Positions 49,584 through 58,554 are shown, numbered from the stretch's first letter. The stretch is DNA of 64,000 nt from Nitrospirillum amazonense (GCF_007828035.1 NZ_VITV01000007.1:186001-250000); one strand, 5' to 3'. A program made the numbers and translations. The notes: generated by a model from the letters alone, not told the origin.

Positions 49584-50068
49584 GGCGCCCTGGGGGTAGG
49601 GGTGGGAGTGGAGGAGTAGGTGATGGCCACGATGCGCCATCCGGTCGTGTCCTTCACCAGCTGCCACATCTCCAGCCCCCGGTTGGTTTCCACCCCGTCG
49701 ATGAAGAAATGAAAGTCGAAGGTGACCGAGGCAACGGTGCCGTCGCTGACGATGCGGATGTTGTCGTGGCGCGGGTCCAGCGCCGATTTGGTCGTGGAGA
49801 CGAAATTGGCAAAGTCGCGATGGCTGCCCTCCCGCACCTTGGGCTTGACCCCGGCGACAGGCGCGTATGCCTCCTCCGTCAGGACGTTCAGCCAGGTGCC
49901 GCCTTCTGGAATGAACAATGACGCCAGGCCGGTGCCGTCATGGCTGACCACGGCGGCGTGAAAGGCGTCCATCACTTGGCGAATGCCGGCCTCGTCCGGC
50001 CCCGCCGCCTGGGCCGCCGGGGCCAGGCACAGGCTGAGGGCGAATAGGGGAATGAGTAAGGCGCGCAT
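49580..50068 (-). CDS. Exported NTF2-like (SnoaL/DUF4440-type) protein
   Basis: 162 residues with a signal peptide (LLIPLFALSLCLAPAAQA). The mature part fits a cystatin-like alpha+beta NTF2 fold: an N-terminal helix DEAGIRQVMDAFHAAVVSHD, then strands with SVTFDFHFFIDGVE and the final RGLEMWQLVKDTTGWRIVAI. Such periplasmic proteins bind small ligands or act as lyases/isomerases; no catalytic residue can be assigned. It lies downstream of the CadC-like regulator; three phased CTAAAG repeats just upstream suggest it is the regulator's target. Confidence 0.78.
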   Translation of the reverse strand: MRALLIPLFALSLCLAPAAQAAGPDEAGIRQVMDAFHAAVVSHDGTGLASLFIPEGGTWLNVLTEEAYAPVAGVKPKVREGSHRDFANFVSTTKSALDPRHDNIRIVSDGTVASVTFDFHFFIDGVETNRGLEMWQLVKDTTGWRIVAITYSSTPTPTPRAP

Positions 50069-50125
50069 GGGGCCTCCTGTCGTCGGGAATGCCCCTGCCT
50101 GGCACGGCGTCCGGCGCTTTAACGA

Positions 50126-50152
50126 CTAAAGAAACGCTAAAGCCGCCTAAAG
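50126..50152. promoter_or_regulatory. Three phased CTAAAG direct repeats upstream of the NTF2-like gene
   Basis: CTAAAG occurs at 50126, 50137 and 50147, spaced 11 and 10 bp, one per helical turn. OmpR/PhoB-type winged-helix domains, the kind carried by the adjacent regulator, bind such direct repeats. The sites overlap the regulator's stop codon and lie 58-85 bp before the downstream start. Confidence 0.5.
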
Positions 50153-50925
50153 ACGCGCTCCAGCCAGCCCTGCGGCCGCAACTGGGCGTCCAGCCCGTCC
50201 AGCCGCGCCGCCGTGACCTTGGCCAGATCGCCCGCTGGGCCAGCGGCGAAGGCGGTCCACACCACCCGCCCCGTGGCGGCATCCGTCGCCGTCAGCGACA
50301 GTTCCGGCGCGCCGTTCCACAGGATCAGACGGGGCGTCAGCGTCAAGCCATCCGCTGGCGGCGTGTCCGATGCCGTCACGGCCACAGCCGTCACTTGCGC
50401 CAGGCGGTTGGTCACCACCGTGTCCAAGGCGCGCGACAGGGCATCATAGCCAGCCTCGCCGGTCTCGTTGCGCACCGGCGCCACCGCCACCGCCGGCCAG
50501 GGCGTTGATCCGGGTGCCAAGCCCCAACCCGCCAGGGCAACCAGCGCCACCGCCAAGCCCGCGACGGCCAATGGGCCCCAATGGCTATGAAACATCTGAA
50601 ACGTCCCCTCCCAGGGAACGGACGACTCCTGGTTCAGCCGGTAGCCCCGTCGCGCCACGGTGACTAGGTGCACCGGCTCGCCCGCGTCCTCGTCCAGGGC
50701 GCGTCGTAGATCGCCGATGACCACGGCCACGCTGTTGGCGCTGACGGCCCTGCCCTGCCAAACGTCGGCCAGCAAGGCGTCGCGGCTGACCACCTCACCA
50801 CGTCGCACGCACAGTGCCGCCAGCGTCCGCGCGGCGCGATCCTCCAGCCGCCGCTCCGTCCCGTCGGCATGGCGCAGAGATACGCCGTCGAAAGTCCAAT
50901 CACCGATGCGATGCGTAGGTGTCAT
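50137..50925 (-). CDS. CadC/ToxR-like membrane-bound winged-helix regulator
   Basis: 262 residues. An N-terminal OmpR/PhoB-type winged helix (about 5-105: LRHADGTERRLEDRAARTLA, VVSRDALLADVWQGRAVSAN, LVTVARRGYRLN) is followed by one membrane helix (LAVAGLAVALVALAGWGL, about 125-145) and a periplasmic domain of about 115 residues. This is the layout of CadC/ToxR regulators that sense a periplasmic signal and bind DNA directly. The ATG at 50925 has CAGGGA nine bases upstream and is preferred to a GTG 36 bp earlier. It is 40 bp after the FtsX permease pair, probably the same operon. Confidence 0.85.
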   Translation of the reverse strand: MTPTHRIGDWTFDGVSLRHADGTERRLEDRAARTLAALCVRRGEVVSRDALLADVWQGRAVSANSVAVVIGDLRRALDEDAGEPVHLVTVARRGYRLNQESSVPWEGTFQMFHSHWGPLAVAGLAVALVALAGWGLAPGSTPWPAVAVAPVRNETGEAGYDALSRALDTVVTNRLAQVTAVAVTASDTPPADGLTLTPRLILWNGAPELSLTATDAATGRVVWTAFAAGPAGDLAKVTAARLDGLDAQLRPQGWLERVFRRL

Positions 50926-50964
50926 ATCGCTGATCCCTGCCTCGTCGGCCCAGGATAGCACGCC

Positions 50965-53379
50965 TCACTCGTACCGCAGCGCCGCCACCGGCGGGGCGCT
51001 GGCGACGCGGATGACGTGGACCGCCACCGTGGCCAGGGCCACGGCCAAGGCGGCGGCGCCGGCGGCCAGGAAGGTCAGGGGCGCCTGGTCCACCCGCACC
51101 GTGAATTGCAGCAGCCACTGGTGCAAAGCCCACCAGGCTACAGGCCACGCCACCAGGTTGGCCAGCAGCACCGGCCGGGTGAATTGCCAGGCCATCAGCC
51201 CCATGATGTCCGGTACCCTGGCCCCCACCACCCGGCGGACGCCAATCTCCTTGGTGCGCCGGGCCGCCGTCAGGGCGGTCAGACCGAACAAGCCCATATT
51301 GGCCAGCGCCACGGCCAAGCCACCGAAGGCGGCGAAAACGCGGGCCTGGCGCCTTTCCGATTGGTAGAGGCTTTCGATCCGCTCATCCGCGAAGGCGCGG
51401 CGCAGGTATTCGGCGTCGGGGTACAGTTTGTCGACCACGGCGTTCACGGCCGCAACCGTGGCCCGTTGGTCACCTGCGGCCAGGCGCACGGTCAGGTGCT
51501 GGCCGCTGGCCTTGATCAGGAACATCAGCGGCAGGTCGGCCCGGCGGGCGGACTGAAACCGCATGTCCGCCACCACGCCGGCGACCTCGGTGGGGTCTTC
51601 GCTGTTGATGGAGAGGCGTTCGCCCACCGCGTCCTCCGGCCTGGCGTATCCCATGCGCCGCGCCGCGGTTTCCGTCAGGATGAGGTAACGCGGCTTGTCC
51701 TCGTCCACCTCCGTCGGCTTCCAGCCGGAGGGCAGGCCCTTGCCCGCCACCAGGCGCGCACCATAGGTGGCGAAGAAATCCTGGTCCGCGGTGAAGCTGG
51801 CGATGCCCCGCGCCTGGCGCAGGGTGCTGCGGGTGTCCGCCGGGAGGTCGAAGCTGGACAGACTTTCCGATTGGGCGGCCGGCACCAGGCTGGACAGGCT
51901 GGCGGCACGCACCCCGGGCAGGCGTGACACCTCCGCCTTCAAGGTGGCGGCCCGCGCAAGATCGGCGGGCAAGTTGCTGACCAGGTACAGGCTGTCCGGC
52001 TGATAGCCCAGGCCAGCCGCCTGCACATGGGCCACCTGGCGCTGCACCGTGAAGGTCGCCACCATCAGGGCGATGGACACCGCGAACTGCGCCACCACCA
52101 GCACGGCCCGTACACGGCCGGCACCCGGCGCCTGGGCGCGGCCCTTCAGGACCTCCCCGGGCCGATAGCCCGACAACACCAGGGCGGGATAGAACCCGCC
52201 CAGTACGCCCACCAGCACGGGCGTGGCCAGCAGCAGGGGCAGCAGCCAGCCCCGCGTCAGGGGCGCCAGCGATACATCCCGGCCCACCAGTCCCTGAAAC
52301 GCCGGCCGGGCCAGTTCCATGAGCGCCAGGGCGGCCACGGTGCCGAGGGTGGCCAGCAGCACCGCCTCGCCGGTGAACAGGGCGACCAGTTGCCGGCGGC
52401 GGGCGCCCACCAGCTTGCGGATGCCCACCTCGCGGGCGCGGGTGATGGCCTGGGCCGTGGCCATGTTGGTGTAGTTCGCGATGGCGATGCCCAGGATCAG
52501 CAGGGCGACGCCGCCCAGGACCTGCAAGGTGCCGACGTCCCCCTCGGCGAGGGTGCCCAGCACCTTGACCCGCAGATAGATGTCGGGGACGGGGTCAAGC
52601 CGCAGGCTGACCATGTTGTCCATCCCGCCGCCCGCCTTGTCGGGGTTGGGCGGGTTGTGCCGGTTGACGAACGCGGGCAGCGCCGCACCCACGGCCGCCG
52701 CCGACGCCCCCGGCGCCAAGCGGACATAGGTGGTGACGCCCGAGATGTCGGACCAGGCGCGCGGCTTCGCATGCGCCCAGGACTTGTCCCCCCGCGCGGC
52801 CTCGGCGGCGACCGCGGTGAAGACCAGATGGCTTTGCCGCAGCGGCGCCAGAACACCGGTGACGGTCAGGGCCGGTCCGTGCCGCACCTCGATCGTGCGG
52901 CCCATGGGGTCGGCGTCCCCGAACAGCGTGCGCGCCAGTTCCCGGGTTACCACCACGCCGTCGGGCCGGGCCAGCGCCAGGGTGGGATCGCCCCGTTCCA
53001 GTGGATAATCCAGCAGCCGCAGGAAATCCGGATCGGCCCACAGCACCCGCTGTTCGAAGTAGCGGGTGGCGGCGCCCAGCATCACCCGATCCGGCTCGAT
53101 ACGGGTGACGGCCTCCACCTCCGGCACCTCCTGCTTCAGGGGCTCGGCCAAGTCATCCGGAGCGAAGGCCAGCTTGATGGACTGCCCGCCTACGTTCAGC
53201 TGGCTGCCCACGCGGTACAGGCGGTCGACGTGGGTGAAACCCCGATCCACCGTCCCCTCTTCCGCGACGTAGAGGCTGACCAGCAGGAAGGCGGCGATAC
53301 CGACGGCCAGACCCGCCAGGTTCAGGAGGGTGAACAGGACATGCCGGCGGAAGAAGATGGGCAGCGTGAACGTGGACAT
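50965..53379 (-). CDS. FtsX/MacB-type ABC transporter permease (copy 1)
   Basis: 804-residue inner-membrane protein. A first helix (VLFTLLNLAGLAVGIAAFLL) is followed by a large periplasmic MacB_PCD domain (about 45-280), an FtsX block with EVGIRKLVGARRRQLVALF (about 320), a second periplasmic domain and a second FtsX block with RTKEIGVRRVVGARVPDIMG (about 710). It is a two-FtsX permease as used in MacB-like or lipoprotein/antimicrobial-peptide exporters, which need a separate ATPase. None is adjacent. It is clearly paralogous to the next gene upstream (14 bp away), so the two may form a heterodimer. Confidence 0.87.
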   Translation of the reverse strand: MSTFTLPIFFRRHVLFTLLNLAGLAVGIAAFLLVSLYVAEEGTVDRGFTHVDRLYRVGSQLNVGGQSIKLAFAPDDLAEPLKQEVPEVEAVTRIEPDRVMLGAATRYFEQRVLWADPDFLRLLDYPLERGDPTLALARPDGVVVTRELARTLFGDADPMGRTIEVRHGPALTVTGVLAPLRQSHLVFTAVAAEAARGDKSWAHAKPRAWSDISGVTTYVRLAPGASAAAVGAALPAFVNRHNPPNPDKAGGGMDNMVSLRLDPVPDIYLRVKVLGTLAEGDVGTLQVLGGVALLILGIAIANYTNMATAQAITRAREVGIRKLVGARRRQLVALFTGEAVLLATLGTVAALALMELARPAFQGLVGRDVSLAPLTRGWLLPLLLATPVLVGVLGGFYPALVLSGYRPGEVLKGRAQAPGAGRVRAVLVVAQFAVSIALMVATFTVQRQVAHVQAAGLGYQPDSLYLVSNLPADLARAATLKAEVSRLPGVRAASLSSLVPAAQSESLSSFDLPADTRSTLRQARGIASFTADQDFFATYGARLVAGKGLPSGWKPTEVDEDKPRYLILTETAARRMGYARPEDAVGERLSINSEDPTEVAGVVADMRFQSARRADLPLMFLIKASGQHLTVRLAAGDQRATVAAVNAVVDKLYPDAEYLRRAFADERIESLYQSERRQARVFAAFGGLAVALANMGLFGLTALTAARRTKEIGVRRVVGARVPDIMGLMAWQFTRPVLLANLVAWPVAWWALHQWLLQFTVRVDQAPLTFLAAGAAALAVALATVAVHVIRVASAPPVAALRYE

Positions 53380-53393
53380 CGAGCACCTCCCCC

Positions 53394-55793
53394 TTATTCA
53401 TACCGCAGGGCGCTGGCCGCCGGCGCCCGGGTCACGCGGATGACGTGGATGGCCACGGTGGCCAGTGCCACGGCCAGGGCGGCGGCCCCGGCGGCCAGAT
53501 AGGTGCCGGGCCCCTGGTCCACCCGCACGGTGAATTGCCCCAGCCAGCGATGCAGCCCCCACCAGGCCAAGGGCCATGCCACCAAGTTGGCCAGCAGCAC
53601 CGGCCGCGCGAACTGCCACACCATCAGCCAGGCGATGTCGCGCGCCCGGGCCCCCACCACCCGGCGGATGCCAATCTCCTTGGTCCGGCGCGCCGCCGCC
53701 AGCGCCGTCAGGCCGAACAGCCCCAGATTGGCCAGCACGATGGCCAGCGCGCTGAAGATGGCGAAGACCTTGGCTTGGCGCTCCTCCGTCCGGTACTGGG
53801 CTTCCAGCCGGTCGTCGGCGAAGCCGCGCGGCGCGCGGCGCGCCTCGGGATACAACCGATCCACCAGGGCGTTGATGGCGGCCAGGGCCGGACGGGGGTC
53901 GCCGGCGGCCAGGCGGACGGTCAGGAAGCCGCCGGTGGCGCCGATGGAGAACATCAGCGCCTCGTCCGCGTCGCGGGCGGTGCGGAAACGGACATTGCCC
54001 AGCACGCCCGCGACCTCGACCGCATGGTCTTCCTCATCAGTGTAGCGATCGCCCACGGCGTCTATGGGATGGCCATACCCCAGGCGCCTGGCCGCAGCCT
54101 CGGTCAGCCAGACATAGCGCCGCCCCCCGTCCATCGCAGCGTGCCAGCCGGGCGGCAGGGCAACCCCCGCCTTGAGATCCAGGCCATAGGTCGCGATAAA
54201 GTCCGGATCCGCCGAGAACTCCGGCATGAAGGCCTTGCCCGGCGTGGCGCCATGGGTGTCGCCGGGCACCGTGAGCTGGGTCATGAACTGGCTGATGTCG
54301 GCGGGGACGAGGCTGCTGAAGGCCGCGCCCTGGATGCCGGGCAGCTTCGCCAACTCCGTCTTCATGGTGGCCGCGCGCCGGGCGTCGTGGGGCAGCTGGC
54401 TGACGACGTACAGGTTTTCCGGCAGGAAGCCCAAGGCGGCGGTGCGGGCGTGCGCCACCTGGCGCAGCACCGTCACCGTGGCGATGATCAGGGTGATGGA
54501 GATGGCGAACTGCGCCACCACCAGCACGGCGCGCAGGCGGCCGGCGGCCGGCGCTGCCCCGCCCTTCAGCACCTCCGCCGGGCGGTAACCGGAGAGCACC
54601 AGGGCGGGATAAAGGCCGCCCAGCACCCCCACCACCAGGGGCGTGGCCAGGACCAGGGCAAGGAAACCGCCGTCACGCAGCAAGGAAAAGCCGAGCGGCC
54701 GGCCCACCAGCGCCTGGAAGGGGGGCAGCAGCACCTCCACCACCGCCAGGGCAGCCAGGGTGCCGGCGATGGCCAGCGCCACGGACTCACCGGTGAACAG
54801 GGCCACCAGCTGCCAGCGCCGGGCGCCGGCCAGCTTCCGGATGCCGACCTCGCGCGCCCGGTGGATGGCCTGGGCCGTGGCCAGGTTGGTGTAGTTGGCG
54901 ATGGCCACGCCCAGGATCAGCAGGGCAGCAGCCGACAGGAGGCCCACGGTGCCAACGTCGCCGCCCGGCTTGGACTGGTTGAAGGTTTTGATGTGCAGAT
55001 GGATGGCTGGCACCGGGTCCAGGCGCAGTGTCATGAAGCCCTGGCGCACATCATCCGGCAATTGGCTCAGGACGGCGCGGCGCCGCACGAAATCCGGCAG
55101 CCGCGCGGCCACCGCCCCGGCGGAGGCGCCCGGGCGCAGCCGGACGTAGACGGCGGTTTCCCCGATGTGGCTCCACTGCTCCGCCGCCATATGTGCCCAG
55201 TTCTTGTCGCCCCGACCACTGTCGGCAGCGATGCCGGTGAACTTCAGATGGGTTTCGGCCAGCGGCTTCAGCACGCCGGTGACGGTCAGCATCTGGCCGC
55301 CCGCCACCTGGACGGTGCGGCCCATCGGATCGGCATCCCCGAACAGGGTGCGGGCCAGATCCGGCGTCACCACCAGCCCGTCGGGCCGGGCCAGCGCCGT
55401 GGCGCTGTCGCCGCGGGCCAGGGGATAGTCCAGCACCCGCAGCAGGTTGGCGTCCGCCCACAACAGCGGCGTGGTCAGGACGCGATCCCCATCCTGAAGG
55501 TCGACATCCTCCTCCGAGGCGCGGGTGACCGCCTCCACCTCCGGGAAATCCTGCGCCAGCGGTTCGACCAGCAGGGGCGTGGTGGCGCCCAGGACGATGT
55601 CGTTGCCGCCCACGGACAACCGTGTCCCCACCCGGTACAGCCGGTCCACGCCGGTGAACCCCCGGTCCACGGTCAATTCCCCCGCCACATACAGGCTGAC
55701 CATCAGGAAGCCGGCGATCCCCGCCGTGAGCCCGAACAGGTTGAGCAGGGTGATCAGCGCGTGGCGGCGAAAAATGGACGGCAAGACGATCAT
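53394..55793 (-). CDS. FtsX/MacB-type ABC transporter permease (copy 2)
   Basis: 799-residue paralogue of the neighbouring permease, with the same order: N-terminal helix (LITLLNLFGLTAGIAGFLMV), MacB_PCD domain, FtsX block EVGIRKLAGARRWQLVALF, second periplasmic domain, FtsX block RTKEIGIRRVVGARARDIAW. Both begin with the same pattern FRRH...TLLNL and share DRGFTxVDRLYRVG, so they are an ancient tandem duplication. It is the first gene of the minus-strand operon; a cluster of CGGACA palindromes lies 90-135 bp upstream of its ATG. Confidence 0.87.
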   Translation of the reverse strand: MIVLPSIFRRHALITLLNLFGLTAGIAGFLMVSLYVAGELTVDRGFTGVDRLYRVGTRLSVGGNDIVLGATTPLLVEPLAQDFPEVEAVTRASEEDVDLQDGDRVLTTPLLWADANLLRVLDYPLARGDSATALARPDGLVVTPDLARTLFGDADPMGRTVQVAGGQMLTVTGVLKPLAETHLKFTGIAADSGRGDKNWAHMAAEQWSHIGETAVYVRLRPGASAGAVAARLPDFVRRRAVLSQLPDDVRQGFMTLRLDPVPAIHLHIKTFNQSKPGGDVGTVGLLSAAALLILGVAIANYTNLATAQAIHRAREVGIRKLAGARRWQLVALFTGESVALAIAGTLAALAVVEVLLPPFQALVGRPLGFSLLRDGGFLALVLATPLVVGVLGGLYPALVLSGYRPAEVLKGGAAPAAGRLRAVLVVAQFAISITLIIATVTVLRQVAHARTAALGFLPENLYVVSQLPHDARRAATMKTELAKLPGIQGAAFSSLVPADISQFMTQLTVPGDTHGATPGKAFMPEFSADPDFIATYGLDLKAGVALPPGWHAAMDGGRRYVWLTEAAARRLGYGHPIDAVGDRYTDEEDHAVEVAGVLGNVRFRTARDADEALMFSIGATGGFLTVRLAAGDPRPALAAINALVDRLYPEARRAPRGFADDRLEAQYRTEERQAKVFAIFSALAIVLANLGLFGLTALAAARRTKEIGIRRVVGARARDIAWLMVWQFARPVLLANLVAWPLAWWGLHRWLGQFTVRVDQGPGTYLAAGAAALAVALATVAIHVIRVTRAPAASALRYE

Positions 55794-55882
55794 TCAGCGG
55801 TTTCCCCCGGCTGCGGAATGAGGCCATTGCCTTAAGCAAAAGGTGGGCCGTAGCTTAAGTTATTGTTATTGGTGATAATACC

Positions 55883-55928
55883 CGGACAACACTCTTGTCC
55901 GTTCCCGGACAGTGTCCGGCGGCGGACA
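55883..55928. promoter_or_regulatory. CGGACA palindrome cluster
   Basis: CGGACAA-cactc-TTGTCCG (55883-55901) and CCGGACA-G-TGTCCGG (55905-55919) are followed by another CGGACA at 55923. They lie between the start of the FtsX operon and the 3' end of the GlxA-type regulator. Two CTTAAG palindromes at 55831 and 55854 lie nearer the start. An operator array is likelier than a terminator because no T-tract follows on either strand. Confidence 0.5.
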
Positions 55929-55942
55929 GCGGCGGCGTCCGA

Positions 55943-56905
55943 TCACTGCAGTTCCGCACGCAGTTCCCGCACACCACGGCCCAGCCGCCGCTTCAATAAA
56001 TTACGCAAGGTTGCGGAGTCCGCGTACCCTACTTGGCCGGCGATCCGCTCCAGATCCTCACCCAGCGAAATGAGGTGCTGCACGCGTTCGATGCGCAGGT
56101 CCTGGAAGAAGGCGAGCGGGGACTTGCCCAACACCGCTTCGGCCCGGCGCTGCAGGGTGCGTGGGGTGACGGACAGGGCCTTGGCCGCCTCTTGAAGCGA
56201 GAAGCCATCGGCCAGATGGCTGCGCGCCCAACGCTCGAAACGTTCAATCAAGGGGTCGGCATGCGCCAGATAGTCCGGGACGATGTAGCGTGCCTGGGAG
56301 GGCCGCTTGTCGATCAGCATGAAGCGGGCCACGAAGGCCGCCAACTCGGGGCTTTTCTGCCGCATCAGCCACAGTGCCAGATCCAGGTGGCCCATGGCCG
56401 CCCCGGCGGTGACCACCTGGCCGCAGGCGGCAATCATACGCGTATCGTCCAGCCGGACGTCGGGGTAGCGCTGGCGAAACAATGGCGCCAGCGCCCAGGT
56501 GGTGGTCGCCTCCAAGCCGTTCAACAACCCGGCCTCGGCCAGCAGGAAGGTGCCAATGCAGGCGCCGGCGACGCCGATGCCCGCCGCATGCCAAGCGCGA
56601 AGATAGCCCACCGCCTCGATGACGTCCGTGCGTTCCAGCGCCTTCAACAGCAGGTGGGGCAGCTTGGCATTCAGCGCTGGGACGACCACCCAATCCGCCT
56701 TGCGGACGGCGTCCACCGGTTCAACGGGCGCGGCGAAGCCCAGGGCGGTGCGGACCTGCCGTCCTAGGCCCACCACACGTACGTCGAAGGGCGCGACAGG
56801 GTTCCCCTGGGCGGCCGCGAGTTCGTTCGCTGTTGAAAAGGTGTCCAGCAACACCGTCAGGCCGGTGTCGAAAACGTCATCAAGGGCCAGGATGGTCAGT
56901 CGCAT
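55943..56905 (-). CDS. GlxA-family (DJ-1/PfpI + AraC) transcriptional regulator
   Basis: 320 residues. An N-terminal DJ-1/PfpI-like domain (about 1-190; ILALDDVFDTGLTVLLDTF, and the nucleophile-elbow position GVAGACIGTFLLAEAGLLNG) is followed by an AraC-type DNA-binding domain (about 215-318; GFSLQEAAKALSVTPRTLQR, then IAGQVGYADSATLRNLLKRR). Family members respond to small amines or amides, but the ligand is unknown here. The start at MRLTIL fits the family; an ATG 36 bp upstream exists but has no ribosome site. It is divergent from the MAPEG gene, with an inverted repeat between them, so this gene may be its target. Confidence 0.86.
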   Translation of the reverse strand: MRLTILALDDVFDTGLTVLLDTFSTANELAAAQGNPVAPFDVRVVGLGRQVRTALGFAAPVEPVDAVRKADWVVVPALNAKLPHLLLKALERTDVIEAVGYLRAWHAAGIGVAGACIGTFLLAEAGLLNGLEATTTWALAPLFRQRYPDVRLDDTRMIAACGQVVTAGAAMGHLDLALWLMRQKSPELAAFVARFMLIDKRPSQARYIVPDYLAHADPLIERFERWARSHLADGFSLQEAAKALSVTPRTLQRRAEAVLGKSPLAFFQDLRIERVQHLISLGEDLERIAGQVGYADSATLRNLLKRRLGRGVRELRAELQ

Positions 56906-56981
56906 GTCGCAAATTGCCCTAAGAATGTCACTTACGACCATAGCGCGACGTCGGCGTGAAATCTACAATCCAAATAAACAC

Positions 56982-56997
56982 ACCTGAGAATTCAGGT
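56982..56997. promoter_or_regulatory. Inverted repeat between GlxA-type regulator and MAPEG gene
   Basis: ACCTGA-GAAT-TCAGGT, a perfect 6-bp dyad, lies centrally in the divergent intergenic region, 37 bp before the MAPEG start. A plausible operator for the neighbouring regulator. Confidence 0.4.
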
Positions 56998-57033
56998 ACT
57001 CTTGGGTAATTGTCATATGTTGGAGCATCATTC

Positions 57034-57441
57034 ATGCAAATAACATCGGAAATACATTTGCTTTTATTGGTTATTCTTGCGACGATAATGATGTGGATTC
57101 CCTATACGGTGGCTAGAATCCTGACGCGCGGCCTCATACCGGCTCTGTCCTACCCTAATCCGTCCTATCCGCCCGACCCGGCCTGGGCAGAGCGGGCGCG
57201 TCGCGCCCATGCCAACGCCATTGAGAATTTGGCGCCGTTCGCCCCCCTGGTTCTCATCACGACCATGATCGGCGCCAGCACGCCGACGACGGCCCTGGCG
57301 GCCCAGGTCTATCTTGCGGCGCGGCTGGTCCACTACGTTGTCTATGCCGCCGGTATTCCAGTCATCCGGACACTAGCCTTCGTCACTGGATGGGGCGCCA
57401 CACTGGTGTTGGCCCTCACCCTTCTGGGGCACGCTGGCTAA
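57034..57441 (+). CDS. MAPEG-family membrane protein
   Basis: 135 residues with four helices: LLLLVILATIMMWIPYTVARIL, a long second helix with ARRAHANAIENLAPFAPLVLI, LAAQVYLAARLVHYVVYAAG and TLAFVTGWGATLVLALTLL. The RxxNxxEN-type segment (RAHANAIENL) and RLVHYVVY are the glutathione-binding-like signatures of MAPEG proteins (microsomal glutathione transferase relatives). In bacteria these may detoxify lipid peroxides; the actual role is unknown. GGAG lies nine bases before the ATG. Confidence 0.88.
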   Translation: MQITSEIHLLLLVILATIMMWIPYTVARILTRGLIPALSYPNPSYPPDPAWAERARRAHANAIENLAPFAPLVLITTMIGASTPTTALAAQVYLAARLVHYVVYAAGIPVIRTLAFVTGWGATLVLALTLLGHAG

Positions 57442-57575
57442 TGGGGGTGGGGGGCGCCGCGAGCGCGGCCTTGTAGCCATCCAGCTGCTACCGCGACCGC
57501 CCCGTCATCCTGGTCGCCGGTGAAACGACGGCGCCCCTGCCATTCATCCCATGGCCATTGTCGGCGTTGCTCGCG

Positions 57576-58049
57576 TCACGCCCTGTCGATCCGCGCGGCA
57601 TAGCAGCCGTATTTGGCGTAATGGGCGTGGATGTAGGCCACGTCCGTCCGGTCCAGCAGGCGATGGATGACGGGGATGGCGTCCGCACCGTCCACCAGGT
57701 CGGCCGTCACGATCATATGGCCCGCGTCGAAGCATCGTAGCGATAGGATGCGCCGTTCCAAGGCCGGCGGCAGGGCATTCACCGTCCGGCACGCTTCACC
57801 CACGCCCTCGCGCACATAGATCGCATGGGCGGAGCGATACGGGGTGAAGGCGGGTTGATGCTGATGGTTCACCAGCACCACGCGCTCCCCCGGGCGGGCA
57901 TCCTCCAGGCTGACACGGCAGGGAAAGGCGCCCGGGGCGTCCACCATCTGGCGGCGGGCGCCGGCGGCCAGCAGACCGGCCTCATCCAGGGCGAACAAGG
58001 GGGCGAAGGGGGCCGGATCCAGGCCGGTGACGGTGAAGGACAGGGTCAT
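57576..58049 (-). CDS. DUF1203 protein
   Basis: 157 residues. The order and motifs fit DUF1203: an N-terminal GLDPAPFAPLFALDEAGL, the central GAFPCRVSLEDARPGERVVLV, then HQPAFTPYRSAHAIYVRE and the C-terminal YIHAHYAKYGCYAARID. No function is established. It is cytoplasmic and seems monocistronic. About 85 bp separate it from the small membrane protein gene upstream on the same strand. Confidence 0.8.
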   Translation of the reverse strand: MTLSFTVTGLDPAPFAPLFALDEAGLLAAGARRQMVDAPGAFPCRVSLEDARPGERVVLVNHQHQPAFTPYRSAHAIYVREGVGEACRTVNALPPALERRILSLRCFDAGHMIVTADLVDGADAIPVIHRLLDRTDVAYIHAHYAKYGCYAARIDRA

Positions 58050-58134
58050 GATGGCAACCGATTGTCAGGTGTCGATGTCCCATCCTGCCCCGCGCCGACG
58101 CGGCGGCCATCCCGTTTCCTGCGGTCGAAAATAC

Positions 58135-58371
58135 TCAGTCGCCGTAGGCGTCCGGACCGAAAGAGGGCGGGCCGGGCTTCGCCACCTGCGTCGGTGGCAT
58201 CTCATCCGCATCCGGCACCACCCGCACCAAGGTGCAAGGGTGGCCCTGGTTGTCGAGCGCCACCGGCATCGCGGGGCGTTGCATGAGCAGAAGGATGAAG
58301 GCAAGCAGGAGCAGCCCCAGCAGCGCGCGCGACAGCGCGCCGCCGGCGCCACCGGAAAGGCGGCCGGTCAT
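58135..58371 (-). CDS. Small single-span membrane protein, unknown
   Basis: 78 residues. One strong helix near residues 14-31 (ALSRALLGLLLLAFILLLMQ) and a short tail with one cysteine and many prolines. No family recognised. Support for coding: a clean AAGGA seven bases before the ATG, host-like codon use and no overlap with other genes. It is divergent from the LysR regulator gene, so it could be regulated by it. Confidence 0.55.
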   Translation of the reverse strand: MTGRLSGGAGGALSRALLGLLLLAFILLLMQRPAMPVALDNQGHPCTLVRVVPDADEMPPTQVAKPGPPSFGPDAYGD

Positions 58372-58554
58372 GATGGTGTCCTTTATGGTTTCAAGGTGCC
58401 GCCCGCGGTGCGGAGCCCCGGGGCGGAGGAGCGTCCGTTCAGGCATTCGCTCCGTCACAGGCGAAGTATCGGTGACCGAACCCTTGGCAACAATGTGTAT
58501 TGCGCGCAGTGTGCCTTCGCCGATGGCGAAGGGTGATCCGCGAAGGGGACCTGC

